NCBI GenBank assembly: GCA_020002185.1 | Contig: CM034535.1 | Coordinates: 70,407,772 to 70,471,771 of the forward strand | DNA length: 64,000 nt | Source: Paraescarpia echinospica | Lineage: Eukaryota > Annelida > Polychaeta > Sabellida > Siboglinidae | Direction: 5' to 3' | Translations under genes and position numbers: made by a program | In this document: piece by piece, positions 10,281 to 23,000 of the stretch | Numbering within the stretch: position 1 is the first letter of the stretch | Layout: every line of letters starts with the position of its first letter | The notes under the pieces: generated by a model | The model's database searches: none | Told to the model about the DNA's origin: nothing | The model's input: the letters and a program-made list of their open reading frames with translations, nothing else

Positions 10281-13142
10281 ATATAAATTGCTGACTTAGC
10301 GACAGCCACGGGCGCTACTACAACGTTTTGGGATAACTTGCTGGAAACAGGACGAATCAGTTTAGAGAAACCCCAGACAGGAGGAGCTAGTTCGATAGAT
10401 TCTAGTAGCAACGAGGTAGAGATGTTAAAAGATAAACTGGAAAGGATGGAAGCACAATATCATGCGCAACTTGATGAGAGGGATTGCAGAATCAAAGAAT
10501 ATGAAAGAGAGAGATCAAACAGGGTCAGGTTTGGTATTGACGAGTATGAATTCATGAGGGAAGTAAAGAGAAGAGAACTGGAAGAAAGAATGAGAAGGGA
10601 GATGGAAGAATGGGATCACACAATGAATAGACGCAGGTCACAGGAAATAGGTGATGAAATGAGATGGGAAATGTATGAGAGTCCGAACAGGGGGTATAAG
10701 AGCCCTTCCAAATCATTTATTATCAGGTCACAGGAAATAGGTGATGAAATGAGATGGGAAATGTATGAGAGTACGAACAGGGGGTATAAGAGCCCTTCCA
10801 AATCAATGGGTCATCCTTTTGATGACAAACCTCTCCTTGATGCGCATCCAAAGGATGGCATATACAGCTCCGGTCCCTCGCGGTTGTTGGGACAAGAAGC
10901 ACGCAGGAAGGATACCCCACTTCAACCTACTAGCAACACAAATCTTCCAGTCGGTGTGAAACGCGAACCAATGGGAGGAATCGACACCACACAAAAAACC
11001 GATGGGCATCACACACACGACACAACCGATGGGCATCACACACACGACACAACCGATGGGCATCACACACACGACGCAACCGATGGGCATCACACACACG
11101 ACACAACCGATGGGCATCACACACATGACAAAACCAATGGACCCAATTTACCTACATTCTCAGGAACACTCACAGACTGGGACACATTTCTACACCTGTT
11201 TAAGCGTGCTGCAAAATATTATCACTGGAGTAATTACCAAAAACTACAGAGGCTAAAGGAATGCTTGCGCGACGATGCACTTGATTATATCCGGACCCGT
11301 TCCCGCAAGACTTGCAGCGATTATCGAAGGCTCATGAAACGCTTGAAGAGCAAATTTGAAACAAAAGAAGATCCAAGCCTTGTGCATAGCAATCTCCAAG
11401 ATATGAAGCAGGAAGTCGGCGAATCTTTGGAAGACTTCGCTGATCGTGTTCACCATGCCGTCAAAAGGAGATATAGAGGGACAGGAAACAAAGACGCAAC
11501 TAAATATGCCGCAAAGCTGTTCCTCAAGGGTGTTAGGGAGAACGAAATAGCTTTAGCAGCTTGTGACAAACATCCAAAGTCGATTAGGAAAGCGCTAAAA
11601 GATATCAACAAGATGAATCGAAAGCTTCTCAGACGCCGTACGGAAAAGGAGGAATCGGATCGTGTGATGAAGATGACAAATTTGACAATGGAAGACAACG
11701 AATGTACACGTCCATACACATCGTATGATTATACCTACAACGATCAATCTCTATTCTACACTTATAACGAGAAATTCTCCTGCGATGACCATTCCACAAG
11801 TGGAATGTATGGGCCCTCCTGTGCGCTAGGACATTGCCCATCTAGAACGAGCATCAGTAGTCAAAATGTGTTTCTAGGTAGAAAGCTGTCAATGTCAGCG
11901 GGACATGTAGCGTCTGAAGACGAAATGTTACGCGCCACATATGTTTCACCTCATGCTGTCGGTCGCCATGAAACAACAAGTCCGTTAGAGATTGACAAGT
12001 GTCAGGAACCAGTCGATTCCGGCACTATTAAACACAATACTTATGAGCTACATGATCCTGAACTAGTTCACACATACACTCCAGTCGGCATGAAACGTGA
12101 ACGATTCCCACAGAAAGATAGCTACTTAGATTGTCTCTCGTTACGTCAGGAAAACAGATACATGCCCAAAACACACACAGAAAAGATCGTGGTCGAACCA
12201 AAGCTGGAGTATATGATATCATCTGACGTCAATGTACTCAAGCCAACATTTTTACCTGTTATCATGCGGTACCCAGAAGTCACCGTACCGTTGGATACGA
12301 AAGTCAAGGTGAATGTTGAGATCAGAACAGGCGTAGTCTTGCACGAATCCTGTAAACATGTTGATGGTAAATACCCGGGAGTCGTATTGGTGTGTGACGG
12401 ACACATGCGGTCTGTAACTGCAGTCATCGCTCCAGGCGACTTGACAGAGACGATGACGTCACTCGCTAGAATACATGCAAACCCTGACTCCAACACAGTC
12501 ACACACATTGACCCAGGACGAGACAACATGGGACACACTGGAGCACCGCCTGTGGATGATACAGCTGATATCGCGTCCCACTTCCCGGAACGAATAACGC
12601 CAACTGCGGAGGTGTCGCCGGACGACGGGGACAGTAAGACAGCTGATACCGGACCGCACAATGACAACTTGAGTATGTCTCGGGCGGACTCAGTTGGTCG
12701 CACGATGGAGGCGTGTGTATCATCAGCCCAATTCTGGTGTCAACTGGAGGGTGACGAGACTGCATTGACACGATTGTCGGAGCAGCTCAATGACGCGCCT
12801 CTCGGTGAGACAGGTAACAACTGGGAGCTGAGAAACAAACCAGAATTCTCGGAAGAAACTGAAGACAATGACAGCGGTGACAACAACACTGACAATGCGC
12901 ATGTTGCTGACGCGGACGAGTTTCTGCGAGACGACAGGTTGACCCATTTGCCTGTTGAAATGCACGATTACTATGCATCTCAAACGTTTGTCAGGGAAGA
13001 GAGTTGGTGTAGTGGTCAGGATGACAAATCTAGAAGGGAGAGGAGACGTTGTTGTGACCATATCACTTGTATCACCAGGGTTGACACAGGCACGGGTAAT
13101 GTGTCTATGGTATATATCGACAACGGCGACTTCTCTGTGTAA
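10281..13142 (+). CDS. Gag-like capsid protein, long ORF
   Basis: The frame is open from a TAA at about 10278 to the TAA at 13140-13142. The first ATG is at 10422 (MLKDKLERMEAQYHAQ). The N-terminus is a charged coiled coil (10420-10620). A duplicated 30-residue block (10635-10806) and a His-rich TDGHHTHDT repeat (about 11000-11130) follow. The capsid domain starts at about 11145 (LPTFSGTLTDWDTFLHLFKR) and continues with YQKLQRLKECLRDDALDYI, SLEDFADRVHHAV and AKLFLKGVRENEIALAACD, which matches the alpha-helical Gag capsid pattern of Ty3/gypsy-type elements. The remaining 500 residues are Thr/Asp/His-rich, with no zinc knuckle and no recognised domain. Gag proteins assemble particles around RNA. 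The reading frame is well kept for a dead element. Confidence 0.65.
10635..10806 (+). repeat. 90-bp direct duplication inside the Gag-like ORF
   Basis: AGGTCACAGGAAATAGGTGA starts at 10635 and again at 10725. Each unit encodes RSQEIGDEMRWEMYES plus NRGYKSPSKS. Nearly identical, so recent. Confidence 0.85.
11000..11130 (+). repeat. 27-bp tandem repeat encoding TDGHHTHDT, five copies
   Basis: ACCGATGGGCATCACACACA recurs every 27 bp. The period keeps the frame and gives a His-rich tract just before the capsid domain. Confidence 0.85.
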
Positions 13143-13724
13143 TTGCTACACACGGCGTCCGCCACATTGCCAAATGAAGCGTTGGCATGTCGATTCGACG
13201 GAAATGCCGCAAAGATGACTGACGTCATTGGCGGGTCAATGCCTCAACAAAAAATGGGTACTACTCGGTTGAGAGGTGCCATCAACAGGTGTGAGAGAAC
13301 GACTGTCGACTGTAGTCTCTATGACAAAGAGTCGGATGTTGTCAGGTACAAGGGTACACCATTAAAGCCAAGTGAGACGCACGAAGTCCACGTGTCCTCA
13401 CCCGTATCGCCACACACCTTCCGGTGCCTACAAACAAGACTTTCAATGATGGAACTTCCCTTACTGACGGACAAAATCGCTAACAATGACAATTGCGGAG
13501 CGCCGATTAGCATGCCTTGCGAAACACAGTTCCCTTATGACGAGAAATGGTGCACGGCAGCGATGGTGACCACGACTGTTGTAAGTAGCAACAGCGATGC
13601 TGTCTGCTTTGTCGGTTACGACAAAATGGAGAATGTACGCAGTTCAAGGGTCAGGATGAATGGTCAGTCTTGTTCCACCGAAGGCTGCCCATGCAGGCAT
13701 TCGTGGAATATGATGACTGAGTAA
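13143..13724 (+). CDS. In-frame continuation of the Gag-like ORF after a single TAA
   Basis: 193 codons in the same frame as the ORF ending at 13142, separated from it only by that stop codon, and ending at TAA 13722-13724 (last residues HSWNMMTE). There is no start codon at its beginning, so it is either reached by stop readthrough or the TAA is a mutation in a once longer protein of about 1100 residues. The composition (Thr, Ser, Cys, Met) resembles the preceding tail. No domain recognised. Confidence 0.5.
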   Translation: MLHTASATLPNEALACRFDGNAAKMTDVIGGSMPQQKMGTTRLRGAINRCERTTVDCSLYDKESDVVRYKGTPLKPSETHEVHVSSPVSPHTFRCLQTRLSMMELPLLTDKIANNDNCGAPISMPCETQFPYDEKWCTAAMVTTTVVSSNSDAVCFVGYDKMENVRSSRVRMNGQSCSTEGCPCRHSWNMMTE

Positions 13725-13794
13725 TTCCTGTTCATCTAGCCGTAGGATATTCTGACACGCATACACACACGCACAAACACAATCTAGTTGCCTA

Positions 13795-14035
13795 GGACGC
13801 TTGTCGGTGTCCGGGTTCTAGAATATACATATTTTCGTGTATATATACTCACGTAGTATGCGAAGCCTGAGGCACTCGTCGGTGCTCGGGACGTACTCAC
13901 GTAGTATATGGGACGTACTCACGTAGTATATGATGCCTGAGGCACTCGTCGGTACTCGGGACGTACTCGTAGTATATGGGACATACTCACGTAGTATATG
14001 ATGCCTGAGGCACTTGTCGGTGCCCGGGGTCTACA
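13795..14035 (+). repeat. Tandem GCCTGAGGCACTCGTCGGT-type repeat
   Basis: Units combining GCCTGAGGCACTCGTCGGTG, CTCGGGACGTACTCACGTAG and TATATGGGACGTACTCAC recur about four times, with related single words further right (near 14190 and 14285). This is 3' non-coding DNA of the Gag-like element. Confidence 0.7.
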
Positions 14036-14434
14036 TATAATTTGTGTATAGATTCTTATAATGATTGGGAGTGAAGATTCATTTTCAATAAGTTCGTTTT
14101 GCTTTATTATACAAGCGTTAAAATAATGTTGGTTGGGTTTAATCAAATGTACTTATAATGAAAGACCCTAAATAGTTAAATATTACGTCGGTGTTCGGGT
14201 TGACGTAAATGGTTTAATTAAATATAAAAAGGAAATAACCTAAATATCAATATTGAGACTTGTGTGAAGCCTTTGCCTGAGATGCTAGTCGGCGTTCGGG
14301 TTTTGATTAACCGGTCACATTTAGTGTATATATTTTATGTTGTAATTATCCGTACATAATTCACGGCTATCAGCATACAATACCGCATACATATTCATCG
14401 TAATATATCCCGTTCTTTTTATGATTGGGGGGAA

Positions 14435-14695
14435 TGTAGTGCGGAGCTACACTGTAAATAGTTCACACACACAATATAAGTACGCACATCCGCATTACAC
14501 CCTAACAATACACCTACACACACACACACCCTATAAATACCCATGCTACACAATAGCCAAGAGTCCGTATTGCCGCCGCCGCCGAGAAGCACAGCCCCTC
14601 ATCGAGGAGACGCTCCCGTCGGCCTTCGGCCTCCGCTGCGGGCTACACCTTTGTGCCTGCCCAAGTAAGTGCCGCGCACAATACAGCTAACAACC
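14435..14695 (+). repeat. Possible 3' LTR of the Gag-like element
   Basis: It begins TGTAGTGCGGAGCTACA directly after a purine run. It contains a TATA-like CCCTATAAATACCC (about 14530) and a GC-rich hairpin-prone segment (GTCGGCCTTCGGCCTCCG), and ends near a CA dinucleotide. Only one copy is visible, so the call rests on layout alone. Confidence 0.35.
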
Positions 14696-14698
14696 ACT

Positions 14699-15448
14699 TT
14701 ATTTCGACGGAATGTCAGCCATCGTGGATAATGCAAAAGTCTTGCTTTGGCGATCCTTGATAAGGACTTTCCCATTGAACGTCAAAATGTCCAGGATGGT
14801 GCCCAGTTTTCTTTGATTGCGTGCTTCGCGTGCAAGCCGAGCACGCCGGGTCGCCAGATCTTCATTGATGAATATCTTACTTTCGTTGGTGTTAGCCTTC
14901 AATTTGCTTCGCTGACGGAATACTTCGTCTCTGCGACGTTCATTGAGAAATGTTACTATCACAGGGCGAACGTCGGTGTGTTTCTGTCGACAGGTGCTTT
15001 GCTCCGATTCTATGACAACGGACGATATCGCTAACCAGGAGCGGCTGGGAAACGCACATCGTAGTGTTGACAATGTCAATAACTGTGCCTTCTAGTTGGT
15101 CGTCACTGACGGTTTCCTCGATACCCAGGAAGCAGAGATTTGACCTGCGGGAGTGTTGCTCACATCCATCTAGCTGGATTTCGAGATCTGTGATTTTTGT
15201 TTCTAGGACCAAAATTCGCTCATCTTTTGCTTGTAAAGCTTTGGTGAGTTCATTTTTTAATTCAAGAAATCCATCCCGTCACTTAGGTTTTTCGGGTACA
15301 GGACTGTTTTCATTTTGTTCAAGACGACTTCATCTGTTAGTAGTTCTTGTATTACCAGCTTAAACCGGGTCACGTCGATGTCACCCACATTGCTGTCCGA
15401 GTTGACGGTGTCCTGCCGCGCGCTTGATTTTGGCTTAGACATGTTCAC
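14699..15448 (-). pseudogene. L1-like ORF1 remnant (RRM-type RNA-binding protein)
   Basis: Minus-strand pieces read as one L1-type ORF1p. An N-terminal segment (15448-15257, MNMSKPKSSARQDTV) is followed by the end of the coiled coil and start of the RRM (QHSRRSNLCFLGIEE, 15212 down). After a frameshift near 14990 comes the C-terminal domain (PVIVTFLNERRRDEVFRQR, FINEDLATRRARLAREARN, TFNGKVLIKD), ending at a stop at 14699. The phrases match the transposase-22/L1 ORF1 pattern. No ORF2 follows on this strand. At least two frame breaks, so not functional. Confidence 0.65.
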
Positions 15449-15449
15449 A

Positions 15450-17222
<1,773 letters not shown>

Positions 17223-17945
17223 TTACAGTCTCATCCCTCGTTATCAGATGTATATGAAGGAATTCAGCACAAAATGCAATATATATATATATATATCCAT
17301 TTTCTTGATTTTGATAAAAAGTCACTTTTGTGTTTCATCCTGAAAGTTTAAATAAAAACGTGTAAATTAATTTGGTGTATATTAAGAATCACAAATCATA
17401 GAGACTGGGAACAAAGTCTTAAATATTTGTGGTAGTTTTGTTATGCGAATTGTGATATTAAATGATTTTGATATCAAAACGCGGTATAGTCATACAGTAC
17501 ACGGTGTCACTCCGTGTAGCTACACATGCGGCTAGGCGGTGCACTTTGGCTAAAAATAGATATATCGCGTTTTGACAAACAAAAGACATGGCGCTTATCA
17601 TGTTTTGAAGCAAACGGTTTCTGTGCATGTCGTTTAATGGGGATTTTTTGCGTTAGTGTATAAATTAAATAGTAGCAACATGCTACACGTGAAATTATTA
17701 TTACATTGTTTATGCAGATATTTGTGGGATTGACAGCGACCAGTTCGTTTAATAAGTACTTATTTTATAGTATTATTATTTAAACCAATTGGATACAGCC
17801 TTAATTGGCTCTGCTGCCAGCCTGGAATCGTATATTATATCACCGATTCTTATACTTGTTTGATTATGTTTGTATGTATGATTTGTATGATTCCAAACAT
17901 AAACTCTATCTATCTATCCTAGCTCAACACATGTTTAAACAAACA
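17223..17945. other. AT-rich stretch without a gene
   Basis: A short (AT)n run near 17280. No supported coding sequence. Confidence 0.4.
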
Positions 17946-19738
17946 CATCATGTTCGAAGCAAACACAAAGTTCAGGATAAGGTCGGTCCTCCAGAAGATA
18001 GTGCTGGAAATATAATACCAGAAGGATTCTTAATGGCAGAAGACCTGAATGAGTATTTTAGTACAGTGTTTACCAGAGAAGACACTAGTTCACTGCCAGT
18101 ACCAGAGGTTAAGTTCAAGGGGGCAGAATCAGACTATTTAAGACAGTTAATTGTAACCACAGAAATGGTAGCTAAGAAAATTAGGGCTATGAAGGATAAT
18201 AAATCACCTGGAGTGGATGGTATTCCACCCAAACTACTATTGGAAATTGTAGAACAAATTAGCATACCGCTTGCAACAGTTTTCAACTGGTCATTAGAAG
18301 AGGGAGTGGTTCCTTTAGAATGGAAAGAAGCAAACATTATACCGTTATTTAAAAAAAGGTTCGAGAAACAAGTCAAATAATTATAGACCAGTTAGTTTAA
18401 CATCGGTGATTTGTAAATTATTGGAAAGACTAATTAAAGATCACATGGTGGATTTTCTTGTTAAACATAACTTGATAAACCCATCTCAACATGGGTTTCT
18501 AAAAGCGAAGTCATGCTTAACAAATATGTTATGTTTTTTGGAAGATATCACTAAGTGGGTAGATGATGGATCACCAATAGATATCATCTACTTAGATTTT
18601 CAAAAAGCTTTCGACAAAGTGCCACATCAAAGATTACTGCTTAAACTAAAGGCCCATGGCATAGGAAATGGTATAATTAACTGGATAGAAAAATGGCTGA
18701 TTGACAGTTGTTGTTGATGGGGAGGCTTCAAACTGGAAATCAGTTTTGAGTGGGGTTCCACAGGGATCAGTACTGGGACCTATATTATTCTTAATATATA
18801 TAAACGATTTGGACGATGATATAGCTAGCAAGGTGTTGAAATTTGCAGATGATACAAAAGTGTTTAGAGGGATTAAAAGTGATGGAGATAGACTGCATTT
18901 ACAAGATGATCTTGACAGGTTGATCAAATGGTCTGAAAAGTGGCAAATGTTGTTCAATTTTGGGAAATATAAATGCCTTCACACAGGACATGGGAACGAA
19001 TATGTAGAATAGACAATGGGGGGAACTGTACTAAGTACTACTGTAAAAGAAAAAGACTTAGGGCTGACAATTAGTGCTGACATGAAGGGTCCAGAGCAGT
19101 GTGGAATTGCAGCGTCAAAAGGAAATCAAATCCTTGGATTGATTAGGCGAAATATAGCATATAAAGAAAAAGAACTAATAATACCGCTGTACAAACCAAT
19201 AGTTAGGCCTCATTTATAATATTGTATACAAGCGTGGAGGCCATACTGCAAGAAGGACATAGATATGCTAGAAAGAGTACAGAGGAGAGCGACTAAAATG
19301 ATACAAAAACTGAGGGATTTTAGTTATGAAAAACGCCTAAAAGAATGTGGTTTAACAACACTAGAGACCAGGAGATTGAGAGGAGATCAGATAGAAGTGT
19401 TTAAAATATTGAATGGTTATGAAAATATTGATAGAAATATGTTTTTTTCAGTTAAGAAAGATAGAAAGACTAGAGGACATGAAGTTACATTAGTAAAGGA
19501 GCAGTGTAGATTAGACGTAAGAAAGTTCTCATTTCACAAAGGACTGTGAATGAATGGAACAGATTTTCTGATGATTGTGTGGGTGCTAGTAGTGTGAATA
19601 TGTTTAAAAATAAAATCGACACATACCTCAGAAGGGCTGGATATATGTAAATAAAAGGGTTGGACTCTCGATAAGCCAAAGGGCTTCCTTGTCCACCTGC
19701 CATCTAGAGTTAATTCTCTGGATGGCAATCTTGTTAAA
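17946..19738 (+). mobile_element. CR1-like LINE, copy 3 (5'-truncated)
   Basis: Homology to the two long copies starts near 17946 in the linker before the reverse transcriptase (QDKVGPPEDSAGN) and ends with the family hairpin (19702-19731) and AATCTTGTTAAATC. The reverse transcriptase reads [37 protein letters not shown] and FADD. The frame is broken near 18355, 18712 (internal deletion), 19009 and 19219 (Leu-TAA). It inserted in the same direction as the Dok gene, about 100 bp before the PH exon at 19842. Confidence 0.88.
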
Positions 19739-19841
19739 TCATTTTGTCTTTATTGGGGAGATATTTCAAAAATGGTATTTATCGCGCTTTGCATGGATAT
19801 ATCAGTTACACTAATCACAGCTGCACAAACACTATTTGCAG

Positions 19842-20054
19842 GTGCAACAAAGGCAGCGGCGGATCTACGTGCTGCATGACGTCACACAAACGACAACGGC
19901 GCGACTAGACTGTTACCAGGTTGAGGCGACCTTCAAAGGGAAACAGCCTCCACAAATGACATACAGTATCAACGACATAAAGAACAATACGAAGCCTGAA
20001 CATACTGCGGAACACAAGTTTACATTTGAAATTGTTTATAGCTCCCAGAATAAG
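19842..20054 (+). CDS. DOK: Dok exon: PH domain, strands 2-6
   Basis: Acceptor TTTGCAG before 19842 and donor GTTTGT after 20054, 71 codons, phase 0 at both ends. It encodes QQRQRRIYVLHDV, TARLDCYQVE and KFTFEIVYSSQNK. The donor is not a strong consensus. Confidence 0.8.
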
Positions 20055-23000
20055 GTTTGTAAGACGTCTTTTCACTCAATATCAAAGTCAAAGCTTAATT
20101 AGCTAATAGTACATAACGTAAAAATAGTGAAATTATATTGTAGCGTGGACCATGTCAAATCAATCACTCAAAACATCACCCGACTCCTATTTTTTCTTAA
20201 ATTTTCTACAGTTATTACCTCACATGAGAACATAAAAACTGCAAATCATTCAAAAAAATCAATGTCAAGTATTATTTAAGATATAGGTCATTGAACTCTG
20301 ACACAATTCACATAATGACCATTATGTTAAATTTTTATATCTCTGATGATAATAAAGCTGAAAAAGAAAGTAAGACGTCATTAGAAAGCCAGCAAATAGG
20401 TGCATATTTGTTATAAAATGACTTAAGTTTCCATTAATCTTGTTAAAAAGACACCTTTTTCATAAAATGACCTATTACCTCAGATTAGTCAGATACCTAA
20501 ACACACGTATCATTTGAGTTTGTGATTTTAATGCATGCTATGCCATTGCACTCAAGTCCCTCAGAAACATTAGAATGGGCAAATAATAATAATATTACCT
20601 GATACATTAAATTTAATTAATTCAGTCTGGTGACATATTTTTGGTCTGCAAATCAGGAAATACCATACTAAATTTCATTGTAACCTTTTCACTCACATGA
20701 ACACAAAGGGTGACTGGTTGAAAACTCCTTTCAATGTGGAGAGCTTGGTAGCAGGAATATATACACTGGACTCACCTACTGGGTGATATAAATTCAATTT
20801 ATTCTTACAAAATCTGCATAAAACTTTCCTTTAAAGCAACAGTTAAAATGATCGGACCTTTCTCACATTGGCTAGCTCTAATTACTTTCAATAACAATAA
20901 TACAATTTATTTATGTAGTGCCCAATCAATCAGATTGCTCTCAGGTTCTTTACATACATGTACTCACAACCAGACCTAGTTTCAATTCACTTTTATCTAT
21001 TCCAATTCATATGTATTTACCAAAGATCAATTCAAATTAAATTCCAATTCAACATACTCACAAAAAGAATCAATTCATTTTTACACAATTCCAGTTCAGT
21101 TCTAATTCAAATTGGCAACATTAGCAAACAGTAGCTGTTTAATTAAGGATAAGCCAGGAAGTCCATAATAAAATGCCTGCTTTGTTCTAGGAAGAGACAG
21201 CACTAATAAAGTAGGCCTTGTGCCAACTACTGCTACCTGAATGTTTTGAATTCACCACGTCAGCAAACAGTAATGTTGGTCTCTGGTGGAGATTAGCACT
21301 TAGCAGCTCTGTTCTATGCTGCCACTAAAACTGGGATACGTAGAGACTGAGACAGCAGAGAACTGCTATACAAAGAATTGCAGCCCATGTTTTGTCTGGT
21401 GACAAATCCTTTCATCCATTTCAATACTGGTAGTTGGTTGTTTATTCTGGTCTTTGACCAAAAAGACACATCCGAAAATGCTAAAGTTTAGCATAGCATC
21501 TTATAGTTCATATTAGTGTTAGTTTATATAAAATAATGTCGTAAATTTATTTTCTGTTTCGATCAGTTCATTGTTGTTATTACTAGCATTTCTATAGCAC
21601 CATATCTCCAAGACCTGCCCGTTCATAGGCGCGTACACACACTATAAAATGTACATGGAATCAAATATAAAAGAATATATATATATGTATAAAGATGCTG
21701 GTAAATATAATATTAAGATTTACAAGATTGTATATATATATTGTAACTAAAATACATGACATATTTGCACAAATATTAAGATAATTAAGTAAAAGAATAC
21801 ATCTTATAATATATAAAATTGTATTAAAAGATGAATTAGTTAAAATGTATTATATAATAAAAAAATTATTAATTGGTTAAATACATGTTCATAAAAAGTC
21901 CTAAAGCACAGTTCCTCAGTCGATGTACGCCTGCTTAAATAGGTAAGTTTTAAGGCAAGTTGTGAATTTATTCAAAGTGTCTATTTGACGAACGTTTATT
22001 GGCAGAGCATTCCAAAGCATAGGTCCAGACATGGTGAAAGCTCGTCTGCCAAGTTGTAGCGTGGGACTACAAGCACATGTAGATCAGTAGATCGGAAGTT
22101 GCGGGTGGGCATATACGGTGTTATAAGATCTTGGATATACGCTGGAGCAAGACCATGTAAAGCCATGAAAACAAGGACCAGCAGTTTGTATTGGATACGC
22201 CAACGAACTGGAAGCCAGTGCAGATCGACCAGCGCAGGTCTTATTTGCTTTCGGTGTCTCGAGGAGTCGAGATAAGTCTTGCCGCCAGGTTCTGTGCAGT
22301 CTGCAACTTGTTCATAAGTGCCTCGGTGATGCCGTACAGGACCGCGTTACTGTAGTCCAGCCGCGATGTCACCAGGGCGTGGACTGACGCCTTACACGCA
22401 TCAGTAGTAAGACAATGTCTTATTTTTGAAATTGCATAGAGGTGGTAGTACGCTGACTTGCACATCCGTGACACGTGTAACGACATTGTTAGTTCACAGT
22501 CGATTGTAATCCCGATGTTGCGGATGGATGGTGATGGAACAATGTTACATCTGCATACACGAGCACACGAAACGTCATGCAGGTGTTTATTATTTGGTGC
22601 CGTGAAGATAATAGCCTCGGTCTTGTTTTCGTACACCAGTAGATTGTGGCCTGACATCCACTGCTTCGCTTCTTCGATGCATCGCTCGATGCGCTCAACC
22701 GCATCAGCGGCTTCTCCATCCCGCGTTCCACTCAGGTCGACATACAGTTGGGCGTCATCGGCATAAAGATTTTATTGCAGCTTGTACTTTCTGGAGAGAG
22801 CACACAATGGCAAATTCTAGATGGAGAAGAGGTTTGGGCCCAGCACAGACCCTTGTGGGATGCCAGACTCGATCAATGTTCTATGTGAGTTGTGGCCACT
22901 AATACATACTGACTGAGTCCGGTTCGACAGGCATGACTCCATCCATTTCAGTGCAATGCTGCGCAGCTGGTTGATTAACATCGAGTGGTCAACAATATCA

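Larger units (their letters stand above)
10174..14695 (+). mobile_element. Gag-only LTR-retrotransposon-like element
   Basis: A long Gag-like reading frame (10281-13724) is followed by about 700 bp of repeat-rich non-coding DNA. Then come a purine tract (GGGGGGAA ending at 14434) and a sequence starting TGTAGTGCGGAGCTACACTG that looks like the start of an LTR. No protease, reverse transcriptase, RNase H or integrase motifs were found anywhere in the element. A 5' LTR is not visible; the CR1-like copy abuts the left side and may have replaced it. An alternative is a host gene derived from Gag. Confidence 0.45.

Noticed and set aside
10200..10400. Helix-turn-helix-like wording (VSTTKATKILNLRKN and LLETGRISLEKPQTGG) before the Gag-like ORF
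   Set aside because: It resembles transposase HTH linkers, but a stop codon lies between the two parts and the match is too short to call.
13143..13724. Independent second gene after the Gag-like ORF
   Set aside because: It is in the same frame, begins directly after the stop codon and has no start signal. Better seen as a continuation of the same reading frame.
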